Assembly (NCBI GenBank): GCA_937907455.1
Contig: CALESQ010000007.1
Span: forward strand, 1 to 59,794
Length of the DNA stretch: 59,794 bases
Source: an uncultured Caldilineales bacterium
Lineage (GTDB): Bacteria > Chloroflexota > Anaerolineae > JAAEKA01
Direction of reading: 5' to 3'
In this document: one piece after another, positions 32,578 to 42,629 of the stretch
How positions within the stretch are numbered: position 1 is the stretch's first letter
Layout: each line of letters begins with the position of its first letter
Position numbers and translations under genes: made by a program
The notes under the pieces: model-generated
The model's database searches: none
What the model saw: the letters and a program-made list of their open reading frames with translations, nothing else
What the model was told of the DNA's origin: nothing

Positions 32578-34065
32578 ATGTTTAAAAAAGTTCTCGTAGC
32601 GAACCGTGGTGAAATTGCTGTGCGCATTTTGCGGGCCTGCGAAGAGCGCGGTATGGCTGGCGTAGCCATCTATTCCGATGCAGACCGCAACGCGCTGCAT
32701 GTGCGCTATGCCAGCGAAGCCTATCACATCGGCCCGCCGCCCTCGAAAGAAAGCTACCTGCGCATTGACAAGATTATTGATGCGGCCCGAAAAGCCGGAG
32801 CTGATGCCATTCATCCGGGCTATGGCTTTTTGGCCGAGAACGATGAGTTTGCCGATGCCTGCGAAGACGCGGGCATTACGTTTATCGGCCCGCCGGCCGA
32901 TGCCATGCGGCGCATGGGTGATAAGGTGACGGCGCGGCGCACGGTGATGGCCGCCGGTGTGCCCGTGGTGCCAGGCTCGGTGGCGGGCTTGCGTGACGAT
33001 GAAATTCAGGCCGAAGCAGAGCGCATCGGCTATCCGGTGCTGGTGAAGGCTTCGGCAGGCGGCGGTGGCAAGGGCATGCGCGCCGTGCATGACCCGGCCG
33101 AGTTGATCAGCTCGTTGGGCGCGGCGCGGCGCGAGGCGCAAAATGCTTTTGGCGATGACACCGTGTATCTGGAAAAACTGATTTTGCGCCCGCGGCACAT
33201 CGAAATTCAAATTCTGGGCGATAAACACGGCAACGTCATCCACCTGGGCGAGCGCGAATGCTCGATCCAGCGTCGGCACCAGAAGCTGATCGAAGAAGCG
33301 CCTTCGGTGGCGGTCAGCCCGGCGCTGCGTGCCCGCATGGGCGAAGTAGCCGTGAAGGCCGCGCAGGCGGTCAACTATCATAGTGCGGGCACTATGGAGT
33401 TTTTGCTTGACCAGAATGGCGACTTCTACTTTTTGGAGATGAACACGCGCCTGCAGGTGGAGCATCCCGTCACCGAGTTCGTTACCGGCATTGACATTGT
33501 GAAAGAGATGATGGCAATTGCAGCCGGGCGCAAGCTGCGCTGGCGGCAAGAGGACATTCAGCCCAAAGGCTGGGCCATCGAGTGCCGTATCACCACCGAG
33601 GACCCGATCAACAACTTCATGCCGTCGGGTGGCACCATCACCACCCTGCAAGAGCCGACTGGCCCCGGCGTGCGCGTAGAGAGCGGTATCTATGAAGGCT
33701 TCGAGGTCAGCCTGTTCTACGATCCGATGATCGCCAAGCTGATTGTCTGGGGCGAAAACCGCGCCGAGGCGCTGCTGCGCATGCGTCGTGCGCTCAACGA
33801 ATATCGTATCGGCGGTATCAAAACATCCATCCCCTTCCATCAACAGATCATGAACAGCACGCAGTTCATGTGGGGCACGTTCGACACCAACTTCCTGCAG
33901 GATCGGTTCAGCGTGACCTACGTCGAACGTCCAGAGATGGAGATGAGTGCCGCCATTGCCGCGGCTATGGTAGCGCACAATCGTGGCCAGCGCGCCACCG
34001 TGCTGCCGCCTACAGCCGCAGCAGGCGGCTCAGCCTGGCGGCGCAGCGGCGGCTGGAAACGCTGA
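32578..34065 (+). CDS. accC: Biotin carboxylase subunit of acyl-CoA carboxylase
   Basis: 495 residues. MFKKVLVANRGEIAVRILRA starts a complete biotin carboxylase: ATP-grasp glycine loop KASAGGGGKGMRAVHD, FLEMNTRLQVEHPVTEFVTG and the C-terminal domain (PSGGTITTLQEPTGPGVRVE). It carboxylates biotin on the neighbouring carrier with bicarbonate and ATP. There is a C-terminal tail of about 30 Ala/Arg-rich residues. AAAGGA precedes the ATG, after a pyrimidine-rich 117-bp gap that holds a small CTTGTCTGCTTGTCTAC echo of the octamer array (about 32508-32525). Confidence 0.94.
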   Translation: MFKKVLVANRGEIAVRILRACEERGMAGVAIYSDADRNALHVRYASEAYHIGPPPSKESYLRIDKIIDAARKAGADAIHPGYGFLAENDEFADACEDAGITFIGPPADAMRRMGDKVTARRTVMAAGVPVVPGSVAGLRDDEIQAEAERIGYPVLVKASAGGGGKGMRAVHDPAELISSLGAARREAQNAFGDDTVYLEKLILRPRHIEIQILGDKHGNVIHLGERECSIQRRHQKLIEEAPSVAVSPALRARMGEVAVKAAQAVNYHSAGTMEFLLDQNGDFYFLEMNTRLQVEHPVTEFVTGIDIVKEMMAIAAGRKLRWRQEDIQPKGWAIECRITTEDPINNFMPSGGTITTLQEPTGPGVRVESGIYEGFEVSLFYDPMIAKLIVWGENRAEALLRMRRALNEYRIGGIKTSIPFHQQIMNSTQFMWGTFDTNFLQDRFSVTYVERPEMEMSAAIAAAMVAHNRGQRATVLPPTAAAGGSAWRRSGGWKR

Positions 34066-34081
34066 TGAGGAGGCCTATCCG

Positions 34082-34615
34082 ATGAAATATGTGACAACCA
34101 TTCACCCTACCGGTGCGCCGGTGGGCATAAGCCGTACCCTGGAAATCGAACTGGACCAGGAAGGGCGTGTGCATGTGGGCGACCAGGGGTTCGAGGCCGA
34201 CTTGCAACGCATCGGCAACCTGGATTTGTACTCGCTGCTGCTGAACAACAAGTCCTACGAAGTGCATGTGCAAGAGACTGAACGCAACGGCTATCGTGTG
34301 ATGATCTCTGGCGAGGGCTATGAAGGCTATGAAGTGCAGGTGCTGGATGAGCGTGCCTATCGTGCCAGCCAGATCAGCGGCGCGCTGGCGGGCGGGGCCA
34401 GCGACTCAGCGGTGAAAGCTCCTATTCCCGGCCTGGTGTCGAAGGTGCTGATACATGAGGGCGAAGAGGTGAAGTCCGGCCAAACGCTGGTGATTCTGGA
34501 AGCCATGAAGATGGAAAACGAGCTGCGTGCGCCGCGCCCGGGTGTGGTGGCTACCATCAAGGCCAAGCCGGGCAACTCTGTTAACCAGGGTGATGTGCTG
34601 GTGACGCTGCATTAA
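34082..34615 (+). CDS. Biotin carboxyl carrier protein of acyl-CoA carboxylase
   Basis: 177 residues. The C-terminal biotinyl domain has the modification site EAMKMENELRAPRPGVV (Lys biotinylated), preceded by PIPGLVSKVLIHEGEEVKSG. The N-terminal ~95 residues, with YSLLLNNKSYEVHVQETERN, match the carrier/bridge region of multi-subunit propionyl-CoA carboxylases. It shuttles carboxyl-biotin between AccC and the carboxyltransferase. AGGAGG precedes the ATG, 16 bp after accC. Confidence 0.9.
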   Translation: MKYVTTIHPTGAPVGISRTLEIELDQEGRVHVGDQGFEADLQRIGNLDLYSLLLNNKSYEVHVQETERNGYRVMISGEGYEGYEVQVLDERAYRASQISGALAGGASDSAVKAPIPGLVSKVLIHEGEEVKSGQTLVILEAMKMENELRAPRPGVVATIKAKPGNSVNQGDVLVTLH

Positions 34616-34700
34616 GCGGGCAGCATCCCTTGCCTTTCTGCATCATGTACGCCTGTACGCTTTCTTATCTCTGCTATCCTGCTTAATGACGAGGTTTTTC

Positions 34701-36368
<1,668 letters not shown>

Positions 36369-36851
36369 ATGAAAAAGCAACCCAACAGCCGCATGTGTTT
36401 CATCTGCGGCATGAAGAACATTGCTGGCGTTCACGTCGCCTTTTACGAGCAGGACGATGACACGGTGCTGGCCCGCTTCACCGGCCAGGAAATACATCAG
36501 GGTTACCCTGAGCGTTTTCATGGCGGCGTGCTGGCCGGCATCCTCGATGAGGCGCTGGGCCGCACGATTCACACCGCGTACGGTGAGGCTACCATGGGCG
36601 TCACCGTGGAGTTGACCACGCGCTACCGCAAGCCGGTGCCGTTGGGCGTTGAGCTGACCGCGGTGGCGCGGCTGGTCACCGACCGGTTGCGCGCTTACGA
36701 AAGCACCGGCGAGATTCTGCTGCCCGATGGCACGGTGGCCGTGGAGGCGCGCGGCAAATTTGTGAAGCTGGCTGATGCTGCCCTGGCGCAGTTCGATGCC
36801 ACCGCCGAAGAGTGGCGCGTGTGGCCGGATGAAGCCGTGAGTAGTGAGTAG
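36369..36851 (+). CDS. PaaI-like hotdog-fold thioesterase
   Basis: 160 residues. FHGGVLAGILDEALGRTIH is the hotdog catalytic helix (HGG with a following Asp), and VELTTRYRKPVPLGVELTAVA is the conserved strand pair. It would hydrolyse an acyl-CoA, perhaps clearing misformed intermediates of the methylmalonyl pathway (inference from the zero-gap fusion of its start to the mutase stop). The C-terminal SSE comes from a GTGAGTAGTGAGTAG low-complexity run that continues past the stop. An N-terminal CFICG pair could bind metal. Confidence 0.85.
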   Translation: MKKQPNSRMCFICGMKNIAGVHVAFYEQDDDTVLARFTGQEIHQGYPERFHGGVLAGILDEALGRTIHTAYGEATMGVTVELTTRYRKPVPLGVELTAVARLVTDRLRAYESTGEILLPDGTVAVEARGKFVKLADAALAQFDATAEEWRVWPDEAVSSE

Positions 36852-36933
36852 TGAGTACCAAACACCAAATCCTAAGCACTAAACCCTAACTGCCAAACTC
36901 TCCTTTGCCTACCCAAATCCGAGAAAGTCACCT

Positions 36934-37341
36934 ATGATCACCAAAATCAACCACATTGCGATTGTTGTCAACGACCTTGACGCTTCGTTGCAGGCGTATC
37001 ACGATCTGCTGGGCCTGCCCATCGGCCAGCGCAAGGTGATGACCGAGCAAGAGGTCGAGATTGCTTTCCTGCCCGCGGGCGATAGTCTGATCGAGCTGAT
37101 CACGCCGATCACCGAGGACTCCGGCGTTGCCAAATATCTCGCCAAGCGCGGCGAGGGCATCCATCACATCTGCCTGGAGGTGGATGATGTGGAAGCAGCT
37201 TTGGCCGAGATGAAAGCCAGGGGCGCGCATCTCATCAATCAGGAAAGCGTACAGGCTGCCGAGGGTCGCGCGTTTTTCCTTCATCCCAAGGGCACACACG
37301 GGGTTTTGATTGAGTTGCTGGAGGCAGGCAGCGGTTATTAA
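36934..37341 (+). CDS. mce: Methylmalonyl-CoA epimerase
   Basis: 135 residues, typical length. Vicinal-oxygen-chelate fold with metal ligands in INHIAIVVNDLDAS, GIHHICLEVDDVEAAL and GVLIELLEAG. It interconverts (S)- and (R)-methylmalonyl-CoA, linking the carboxylase product to the mutase. It closes the cluster and is followed by a strong terminator. A GAGAAAG stretch precedes the ATG. The preceding gap contains a TAAACCCTAA-like low-complexity stretch. Confidence 0.93.
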   Translation: MITKINHIAIVVNDLDASLQAYHDLLGLPIGQRKVMTEQEVEIAFLPAGDSLIELITPITEDSGVAKYLAKRGEGIHHICLEVDDVEAALAEMKARGAHLINQESVQAAEGRAFFLHPKGTHGVLIELLEAGSGY

Positions 37342-37385
37342 CGTCGCACCACTTGGCTTAGTACTTTGTGTTTCATCACATGGCA

Positions 37386-37421
37386 AAAAAGGCCGGACAT
37401 CGCAAGATGTCCGGCCTTTTT
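37386..37421. terminator. Bidirectional Rho-independent terminator
   Basis: A perfect stem GGCCGGACAT/ATGTCCGGCC with a CGCAAG loop, flanked by A6 and T5, between mce and the convergent cytochrome gene. Confidence 0.93.
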
Positions 37422-37443
37422 GAGTCGCTAATAACGGTAGAGG

Positions 37444-39663
37444 TTATTGGGGCGCCGGTGTTTCGGGGCGTACCATACCGGTCATGTCTACAGTGACCTT
37501 CTGGCCCAGGCTGCTCAGGCTGTCATAGAGGAACTGGATGACGTATTTGCCGTTGTGGGCAAAGGCACCCGGGTCCTTCTGAACATACTGGTAGTTGTAG
37601 GCGGCCTTCAACAGGCGCGGAGTCCAGGCTGTGTAGCCTTCTTCGCCTTCGCCAATCTCGCCGTTGCCATCGGTATCTTCAAAGAAGTACGGATAGGCCG
37701 CGGGGCTGTAGATGATTGGTTTGCCGGCCACGTTGGCTGCATAGTCCTGCATGGCGGCATAGAGCTTGTCGGAGTAAGCCTGAATTTCGCTGCCCAGACC
37801 CTCAGTGACATCGCCATCGCCGTCGAAGTCGTTGGTGTTCTCTTCGTCGCGAATCTCGCGCAGGTCGGCTACCTCATCGTGACAGGTAAAGCAGGAATCG
37901 GTCTTGACCTCCAGCTCGTGGGCGTCGTGGCAGTCGGTGCAGTTCTTGAACTTGGGTACGTGGTTGTATTTGCCCAGGTAGGTCAGATCAGGATACTGGT
38001 ACGCGCCCTTGACATCATTACCGAACAGCGTGGCTGCGGCGGCAAAGTAGTGAATGTTGGTGAAGCGTAGCGCCTTCTCCGGCACTGCGTCTTCATCCAC
38101 GCCCTTTACGGCGCTATCAATGGTGTTGCTGGAGGCGCGTCCCTGGTGGCAACTGATGCACAGGTTGCTGTCGGCGTCGTCCATCGTCACCGAAGCGCCG
38201 CTGGGGAACTTCACTTCGCTGATCTCCATGCGGGCAAAATCTTTGAAGTCGGTGTGGCAGGTGGTGCACATGAAGCCGTTGGAGGGAGCTTTTGATACAT
38301 TGGCACCCTCGGCAACGAACTCAGGCAGACCCTCAGCCTGGTGACACTTCACGCAGCCACCGGGCACTTTGCCTTCCTCGTCCCAGTGGCGGAACGGCTC
38401 GGTGGAACCGGCGAAGTGGCCGGGATCGTTGCGGTGCATGGCCGCCATGTCCACTGGTTCCTTCAAAGCCTGGTTCAGGTCTTCGATGGAGTCGTACATC
38501 AACTGGATGATGTATTTGCCGTTGTGGGCAAAAGTGCCGGGATCTTTGCTGGCTACCTGATAGTTGTAGCCGGCCTTCAGCAAGCGCGGCGTCCAGTTAA
38601 CGTATTTGGTCTCACCTTCATCACCTGCGCCGTTGGCATTGGCGTCGGCGAAGAAATAGGGATAGGCGGCCGAGCTGTAAGCAATCGGGGCACCGGCGAC
38701 TTCGGTAGCATAGCTCTGAATGGCAGTGAGCAGGGTTTCCTGAACACCGGTCAACTCTTCCATGATGCCTTCTTTTACATCGCCATCGCCATCGTAATCG
38801 GCTTCCGAACCTGCCATGCGGATGGCAGCCAGGTCTTCGGCAGATTTGGTGTCGGCGTGACAGCTTTGGCACAGGTCAAGCTTCAGTTCCAGCGTGTGCG
38901 AGTTGTGGCACGAGGTGCAGGAGTCAAATCCTTCGACGTGTTCAAATTTCACATCGTAGGCTTTGCCTTCATACTGATAGCCACCCAGCGCCTCAGCTCC
39001 GTACATGGTAGCGGCAGCGGCAAAATAGTGGATATTGCGGAAGCCCAGATCAGCGCTCACTTCATCCACTTTGTCGGTCAGGTTCAAGTCGGCAATGGAC
39101 TTGTCAACGCTCACCTTGGACTCGCGGCCCTGGTGACATTCCATACAGCGCGATTCATCACCCAGGCCGGTGATCTCCTGCCCAGATGGGAAAATCACAC
39201 TGGTTTTGTGCACGGTTACTTCGTTGTGGCAGGCAACGCAGGTAACTGTGGTGCCGATCGGCACATTCTCGGCATTCACTACGCCGGGTTCACTGCCATC
39301 GGCTCCCAGAAAGTCCAGATAGCCCGTTTCGCTATGGCATTTGGCGCAGTTGCCCGGCACGACGGCCGGATCTTCGCCATCCCAATGAATGAAAGCCTCC
39401 GACGTTTTGTCGTTGTGAGGCGAGTTGGCCCACGCCTCAGCAAAGGGGACATTGGCGACTATTGGCTCCGGGCAGGCTGATGCTTCGGGACAAGCTACCG
39501 GCTCGGGACAGGTCGCAGCTTCGGAACAGGCAGCGCACGTTGGGCATTCCTGTGCCTGTGGTGCGGCTGCTCCTTCTGAGGTTGTTGCGGTTTTTGCCTG
39601 GTTGCACCCAACAAGCAACACAACGGCTACCAGCAACAGCACAACCCAAAGGAAGCGCTTCAT
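37444..39663 (-). CDS. Decaheme c-type cytochrome lipoprotein with internal duplication
   Basis: 739 residues. Lipoprotein signal (LLLVAVVLLVGCNQ), then a Cys/Pro/Glu-rich stretch (CPTCAACSEAATCPEPVACP), then two homologous halves (about 75-400 and 405-730), each with five CXXCH heme sites: CAKCH, CVACH, CMECH, CTSCH, CQSCH and CVKCH, CTTCH, CISCH, CTDCH, CFTCH. Each half also has acidic loops like EF-hands (DYDGDGDVKEG, DFDGDGDVTEG, DTDGNGEIGEGE) and the paired phrases FRNIHYFAAAAT/FTNIHYFAAAAT. It is probably an extracytoplasmic electron carrier or terminal reductase of multiheme type. AAGGAG precedes the ATG. No cytochrome maturation genes are adjacent. Confidence 0.92.
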   Translation of the reverse strand: MKRFLWVVLLLVAVVLLVGCNQAKTATTSEGAAAPQAQECPTCAACSEAATCPEPVACPEASACPEPIVANVPFAEAWANSPHNDKTSEAFIHWDGEDPAVVPGNCAKCHSETGYLDFLGADGSEPGVVNAENVPIGTTVTCVACHNEVTVHKTSVIFPSGQEITGLGDESRCMECHQGRESKVSVDKSIADLNLTDKVDEVSADLGFRNIHYFAAAATMYGAEALGGYQYEGKAYDVKFEHVEGFDSCTSCHNSHTLELKLDLCQSCHADTKSAEDLAAIRMAGSEADYDGDGDVKEGIMEELTGVQETLLTAIQSYATEVAGAPIAYSSAAYPYFFADANANGAGDEGETKYVNWTPRLLKAGYNYQVASKDPGTFAHNGKYIIQLMYDSIEDLNQALKEPVDMAAMHRNDPGHFAGSTEPFRHWDEEGKVPGGCVKCHQAEGLPEFVAEGANVSKAPSNGFMCTTCHTDFKDFARMEISEVKFPSGASVTMDDADSNLCISCHQGRASSNTIDSAVKGVDEDAVPEKALRFTNIHYFAAAATLFGNDVKGAYQYPDLTYLGKYNHVPKFKNCTDCHDAHELEVKTDSCFTCHDEVADLREIRDEENTNDFDGDGDVTEGLGSEIQAYSDKLYAAMQDYAANVAGKPIIYSPAAYPYFFEDTDGNGEIGEGEEGYTAWTPRLLKAAYNYQYVQKDPGAFAHNGKYVIQFLYDSLSSLGQKVTVDMTGMVRPETPAPQ

Positions 39664-39909
39664 AACAAAAACTCCTTCTTCGCTCTTTTCTACTTGCCCG
39701 CACAGCTTCGTTGCTGTGCAAAAGATGGATTGCAGTCACAGCCGAGGGGACTACCATGACTGCATGAGTCAGATTGGGCTTTTTATTACGCTAAAAACCC
39801 ATAGTTGTAATTCTACTTTTGTAGTGCTTCTTCTTCCATGATATAGATCAGGTTTTTAAAGGTTTCTTTTGATAACCACCTGGCGCGGCGCAGGATACCC
39901 GATGGCGAT

Positions 39910-39937
39910 TTGCTCCCTTTGCCGCGTGTGGTACAAT
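39910..39937 (+). promoter_or_regulatory. Putative promoter for proS
   Basis: TTGCTC (39910-39915), 16-bp spacer, TACAAT (39932-39937), 28 bp before the proS ATG. The 302-bp gap 39664-39965 otherwise shows a small TGACT-GCATG-AGTCA dyad (about 39758-39772) and nothing gene-like. Confidence 0.5.
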
Positions 39938-39965
39938 GCCTGATACCCTCTTCTACGGAGCATTT

Positions 39966-41435
39966 ATGGCAAGCAAAATTACCCCACGCAGCGAGGACTA
40001 TTCCCGCTGGTATCTCGACATCATCCGCGAGGCGCAATTGGCTGAAAACGCGCCGGTGCGCGGCTGCATGGTGATCAAACCCTATGGCTACACCCTGTGG
40101 GAGGCCGTGCAGGCGGGCCTGGATCGCCGCTTTAAGGAAACCGGCCACGTCAACGCCTATTTCCCGTTGCTCATCCCCAAAAGCTTTCTGGAAAAAGAAA
40201 AAGAGCATGTAGAAGGTTTTGCCCCTGAGCTGGCCGTAGTCACCATCGGTGGCGGCGAACAGTTGACCGAGCCGCTGGTGGTGCGTCCCACCAGCGAAAC
40301 CATCATTGGCTATATGTATTCACAATGGGTGCAAAGCTATCGCGATCTACCCATCCTCATCAACCAGTGGGCCAATGTGGTGCGTTGGGAAATGCGTACG
40401 CGCCCCTTCCTGCGCACGCTGGAGTTTCTCTGGCAAGAGGGACACACCGCGCACGCCACCGCTGAAGAAGCAGTTGCCGAAACCGTGCAGATGCTCAACG
40501 TCTATGCCGACTTCGCCATCAACGATGCAGCTATTCCGGTGATCAAGGGCGTGAAAAGCGCCCGTGAGAAGTTCGCCGGCGCGGTAGACAGCTACACCAT
40601 CGAGGCGATGATGGGTAACGGTTGGGCGCTGCAAAGCGGCACCAGCCACTTCCTGGGCCAGAACTTTGCCAAAGCGTTCGACATCAAATTCCTTGACCAG
40701 AACAATGATACGCAATATGCCTGGACCACCAGTTGGGGCCTGAGCACGCGCATGGTGGGTGCGGTGATCATGGCGCACGGCGATGATCAGGGCCTGCGCC
40801 TGCCGCCGGTGATGGCCCCCATTCAGGTGGTGATTGTGCCGATCTACAAAAAAGAGGAAGAGCGCGCCGCTGTGATGGCACAAGCGCGCGAGGTAGAAGC
40901 CCACCTGCGCGCCGCAGGCGTGCGCGTGCAACTTGACGCGCGCGAAGAGCTGACCCCCGGCTTTAAGTTCAACGATTGGGAACTGCGCGGGGTGCCAGTG
41001 CGCATCGAAATCGGCCCGAAGGACGTGGCTAACCATGCCGTGGTGCTGGCGCGGCGTGACAGCTCACGTGCCATCGAGGCTGCGGGCGGCCCGCCAGCCA
41101 AACAATTCGGTGTGCCGGTGGATGGGGTTGCCGCGGCAGTGAAAGCCCTGCTGGTTGAGGTGCAAGCCAGCCTGCTGGCACAGGCTACCACCTTTCGTGA
41201 CGCCAACACCCGCACCGGCATTCGCTCCTACGATGAGTTCCGCCAAGTGCTGGACACGGAGGGCGGCTTCTTGCGCGTTCACTGGGCCGGCAGCAGCGAA
41301 GACGAAGACCGCATCAAGGCCGATACCAAGGCCACTATCCGCTGCTATCCGCTGGAGGCCGCAGAAGGCGAAGGAATTTGCTTCTATACCGGCAAAAAGA
41401 CAGAGCGGATTGCCATTTTTGCCCGGGCCTATTAG
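39966..41435 (+). CDS. proS: Prolyl-tRNA synthetase, archaeal/eukaryote type
   Basis: 489 residues. It charges tRNA-Pro. The short form lacks the bacterial editing insertion and has the extra C-terminal domain ending in a Tyr (EGICFYTGKKTERIAIFARAY), the hallmark of the archaeal/eukaryotic (type 3) ProRS. Class II motifs: PLVVRPTSETIIGYMYSQWV, RTRPFLRTLEFLWQEGHTAH, and QYAWTTSWGLSTRMVGAVIM. GGAG precedes the ATG at 39966; the frame is open 10 codons upstream without support. Confidence 0.95.
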   Translation: MASKITPRSEDYSRWYLDIIREAQLAENAPVRGCMVIKPYGYTLWEAVQAGLDRRFKETGHVNAYFPLLIPKSFLEKEKEHVEGFAPELAVVTIGGGEQLTEPLVVRPTSETIIGYMYSQWVQSYRDLPILINQWANVVRWEMRTRPFLRTLEFLWQEGHTAHATAEEAVAETVQMLNVYADFAINDAAIPVIKGVKSAREKFAGAVDSYTIEAMMGNGWALQSGTSHFLGQNFAKAFDIKFLDQNNDTQYAWTTSWGLSTRMVGAVIMAHGDDQGLRLPPVMAPIQVVIVPIYKKEEERAAVMAQAREVEAHLRAAGVRVQLDAREELTPGFKFNDWELRGVPVRIEIGPKDVANHAVVLARRDSSRAIEAAGGPPAKQFGVPVDGVAAAVKALLVEVQASLLAQATTFRDANTRTGIRSYDEFRQVLDTEGGFLRVHWAGSSEDEDRIKADTKATIRCYPLEAAEGEGICFYTGKKTERIAIFARAY

Positions 41436-41522
41436 CCTTCACCCGCTGAGGATAAAGCAAAGCCGAACAACACAGGCACAACGGTGCATCGGTCTTTTCT
41501 CTTTCATGTCACGGAGCTTGCC

Positions 41523-42563
41523 ATGTCCCCCTTACGCCTCGGTTTGAACATCGGGTATTCCGGCGCAGAGATCACCCTGCCGGTTGAGTTGGTGCAGCAA
41601 GCCGACCGTCTCGGCTTCTACGCCGTGTGGGCTGCCGAATCCTACGGCTCAGACGCGGTGACGCCGTTGGCATGGCTGGGCGCACTTACTGAGCGCATTC
41701 ACCTGGGCACGGCCATCATGCAGATGCCTGGCCGTACCCCGGCCAACACCGCCATGACCGCCATCACACTGGATCAGCTTTCCGGCGGACGCATGTTGCT
41801 GGGGTTGGGCCTTTCCGGGCCGCAGGTGGTAGAGGGCTGGCACGGCGAGGCCTACGGCAAGCCACTGGGCAAAACGCGCGAGTACATGCAGATTGTGCGG
41901 ACCATTCTGGAACGTCGTCAACCACTGGTGCATCAGGGCGAGCACTACCAGGTTCCCTACAACGGGGCCGATGCCACCGGCCTGGGCAAGCCGCTGAAAA
42001 GCATCATCCACGGCCGCGCCGATCTGCCCATCTATCTGGCAGCGATCGGGCCGAAGAATGTTGAGCTGGCTGCCGAAGTAGCCGATGGCTGGCTGCCGGT
42101 GCTGTTCTCGCCGGAGCATTACGATGTGGCTTACCGCGCGCAGATTGAAGCGGGCTTTGCCAAAGCCGGCAACAGCAAGGACTTCAGCCGTTTCGACATC
42201 GCCGCCACTGTACCGGTGGTGGTGGGCCGCGATGTAGATGCCTGCCGCGCCGCGGTGAAGCCTTTCCTGGCATTGTATATCGGCGGCATGGGAGCCAAAG
42301 GCAAAAACTTTTATCACGATCTAGCCTGTCGCTACGGCTTTGCCGAAGCGGCAGATACCATTCAGGATGCCTATTTGGCCGGACGCAAGGGCGAGGCCAT
42401 TGTAGCCGTGCCCGATGAGCTGGTGGATGCGGTGGCGCTGTGCGGGCCGAAAGAACGCATTGCCGAGCGGTTGACGCTGTGGCGCAACAGCCCGGTGACC
42501 ACGCTCAACATTGCAGAACCTAACCCGCGCAATGTGCAGGTGATGGCCGAGTTGGTGCTTTAA
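41523..42563 (+). CDS. LLM-class F420-dependent oxidoreductase
   Basis: 346 residues, a luciferase-like monooxygenase TIM barrel. RLGLNIGYSGAEITLPVELV, YAVWAAESYGSDAVTPLAWL, GTAIMQMPGRTPANTAMTAI and LGLGLSGPQVVEGWHG match the F420-dependent branch (Mer-, Fgd-like) rather than FMN luciferases. Its substrate is unknown. No F420 biosynthesis gene lies in the window, so F420 use is inferred from family resemblance. GGAG precedes ATG 41523; a start 13 codons upstream is less likely. Confidence 0.87.
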   Translation: MSPLRLGLNIGYSGAEITLPVELVQQADRLGFYAVWAAESYGSDAVTPLAWLGALTERIHLGTAIMQMPGRTPANTAMTAITLDQLSGGRMLLGLGLSGPQVVEGWHGEAYGKPLGKTREYMQIVRTILERRQPLVHQGEHYQVPYNGADATGLGKPLKSIIHGRADLPIYLAAIGPKNVELAAEVADGWLPVLFSPEHYDVAYRAQIEAGFAKAGNSKDFSRFDIAATVPVVVGRDVDACRAAVKPFLALYIGGMGAKGKNFYHDLACRYGFAEAADTIQDAYLAGRKGEAIVAVPDELVDAVALCGPKERIAERLTLWRNSPVTTLNIAEPNPRNVQVMAELVL

Positions 42564-42565
42564 AA

Positions 42566-42580
42566 CGCGGCGTAGCCGCG
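42566..42580. terminator. Short GC hairpin after the LLM gene
   Basis: CGCGGC-GTA-GCCGCG immediately after the stop codon; no T-run. A weak terminator or 3' stabiliser. Confidence 0.3.
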
Positions 42581-42629
42581 CCACGCTTATCAAGCCTCCT
42601 TCGATGCCGTAGAAGCATCAAGCGCCCCT

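Noticed and set aside
32410..33978. 522-codon ORF opposite accC
   Set aside because: Antisense to intact biotin carboxylase; no ribosome site or motif.
38341..39480. 379-codon ORF opposite the cytochrome gene
   Set aside because: Antisense to ten CXXCH motifs of a clear multiheme cytochrome; composition is typical of reverse-strand reading.
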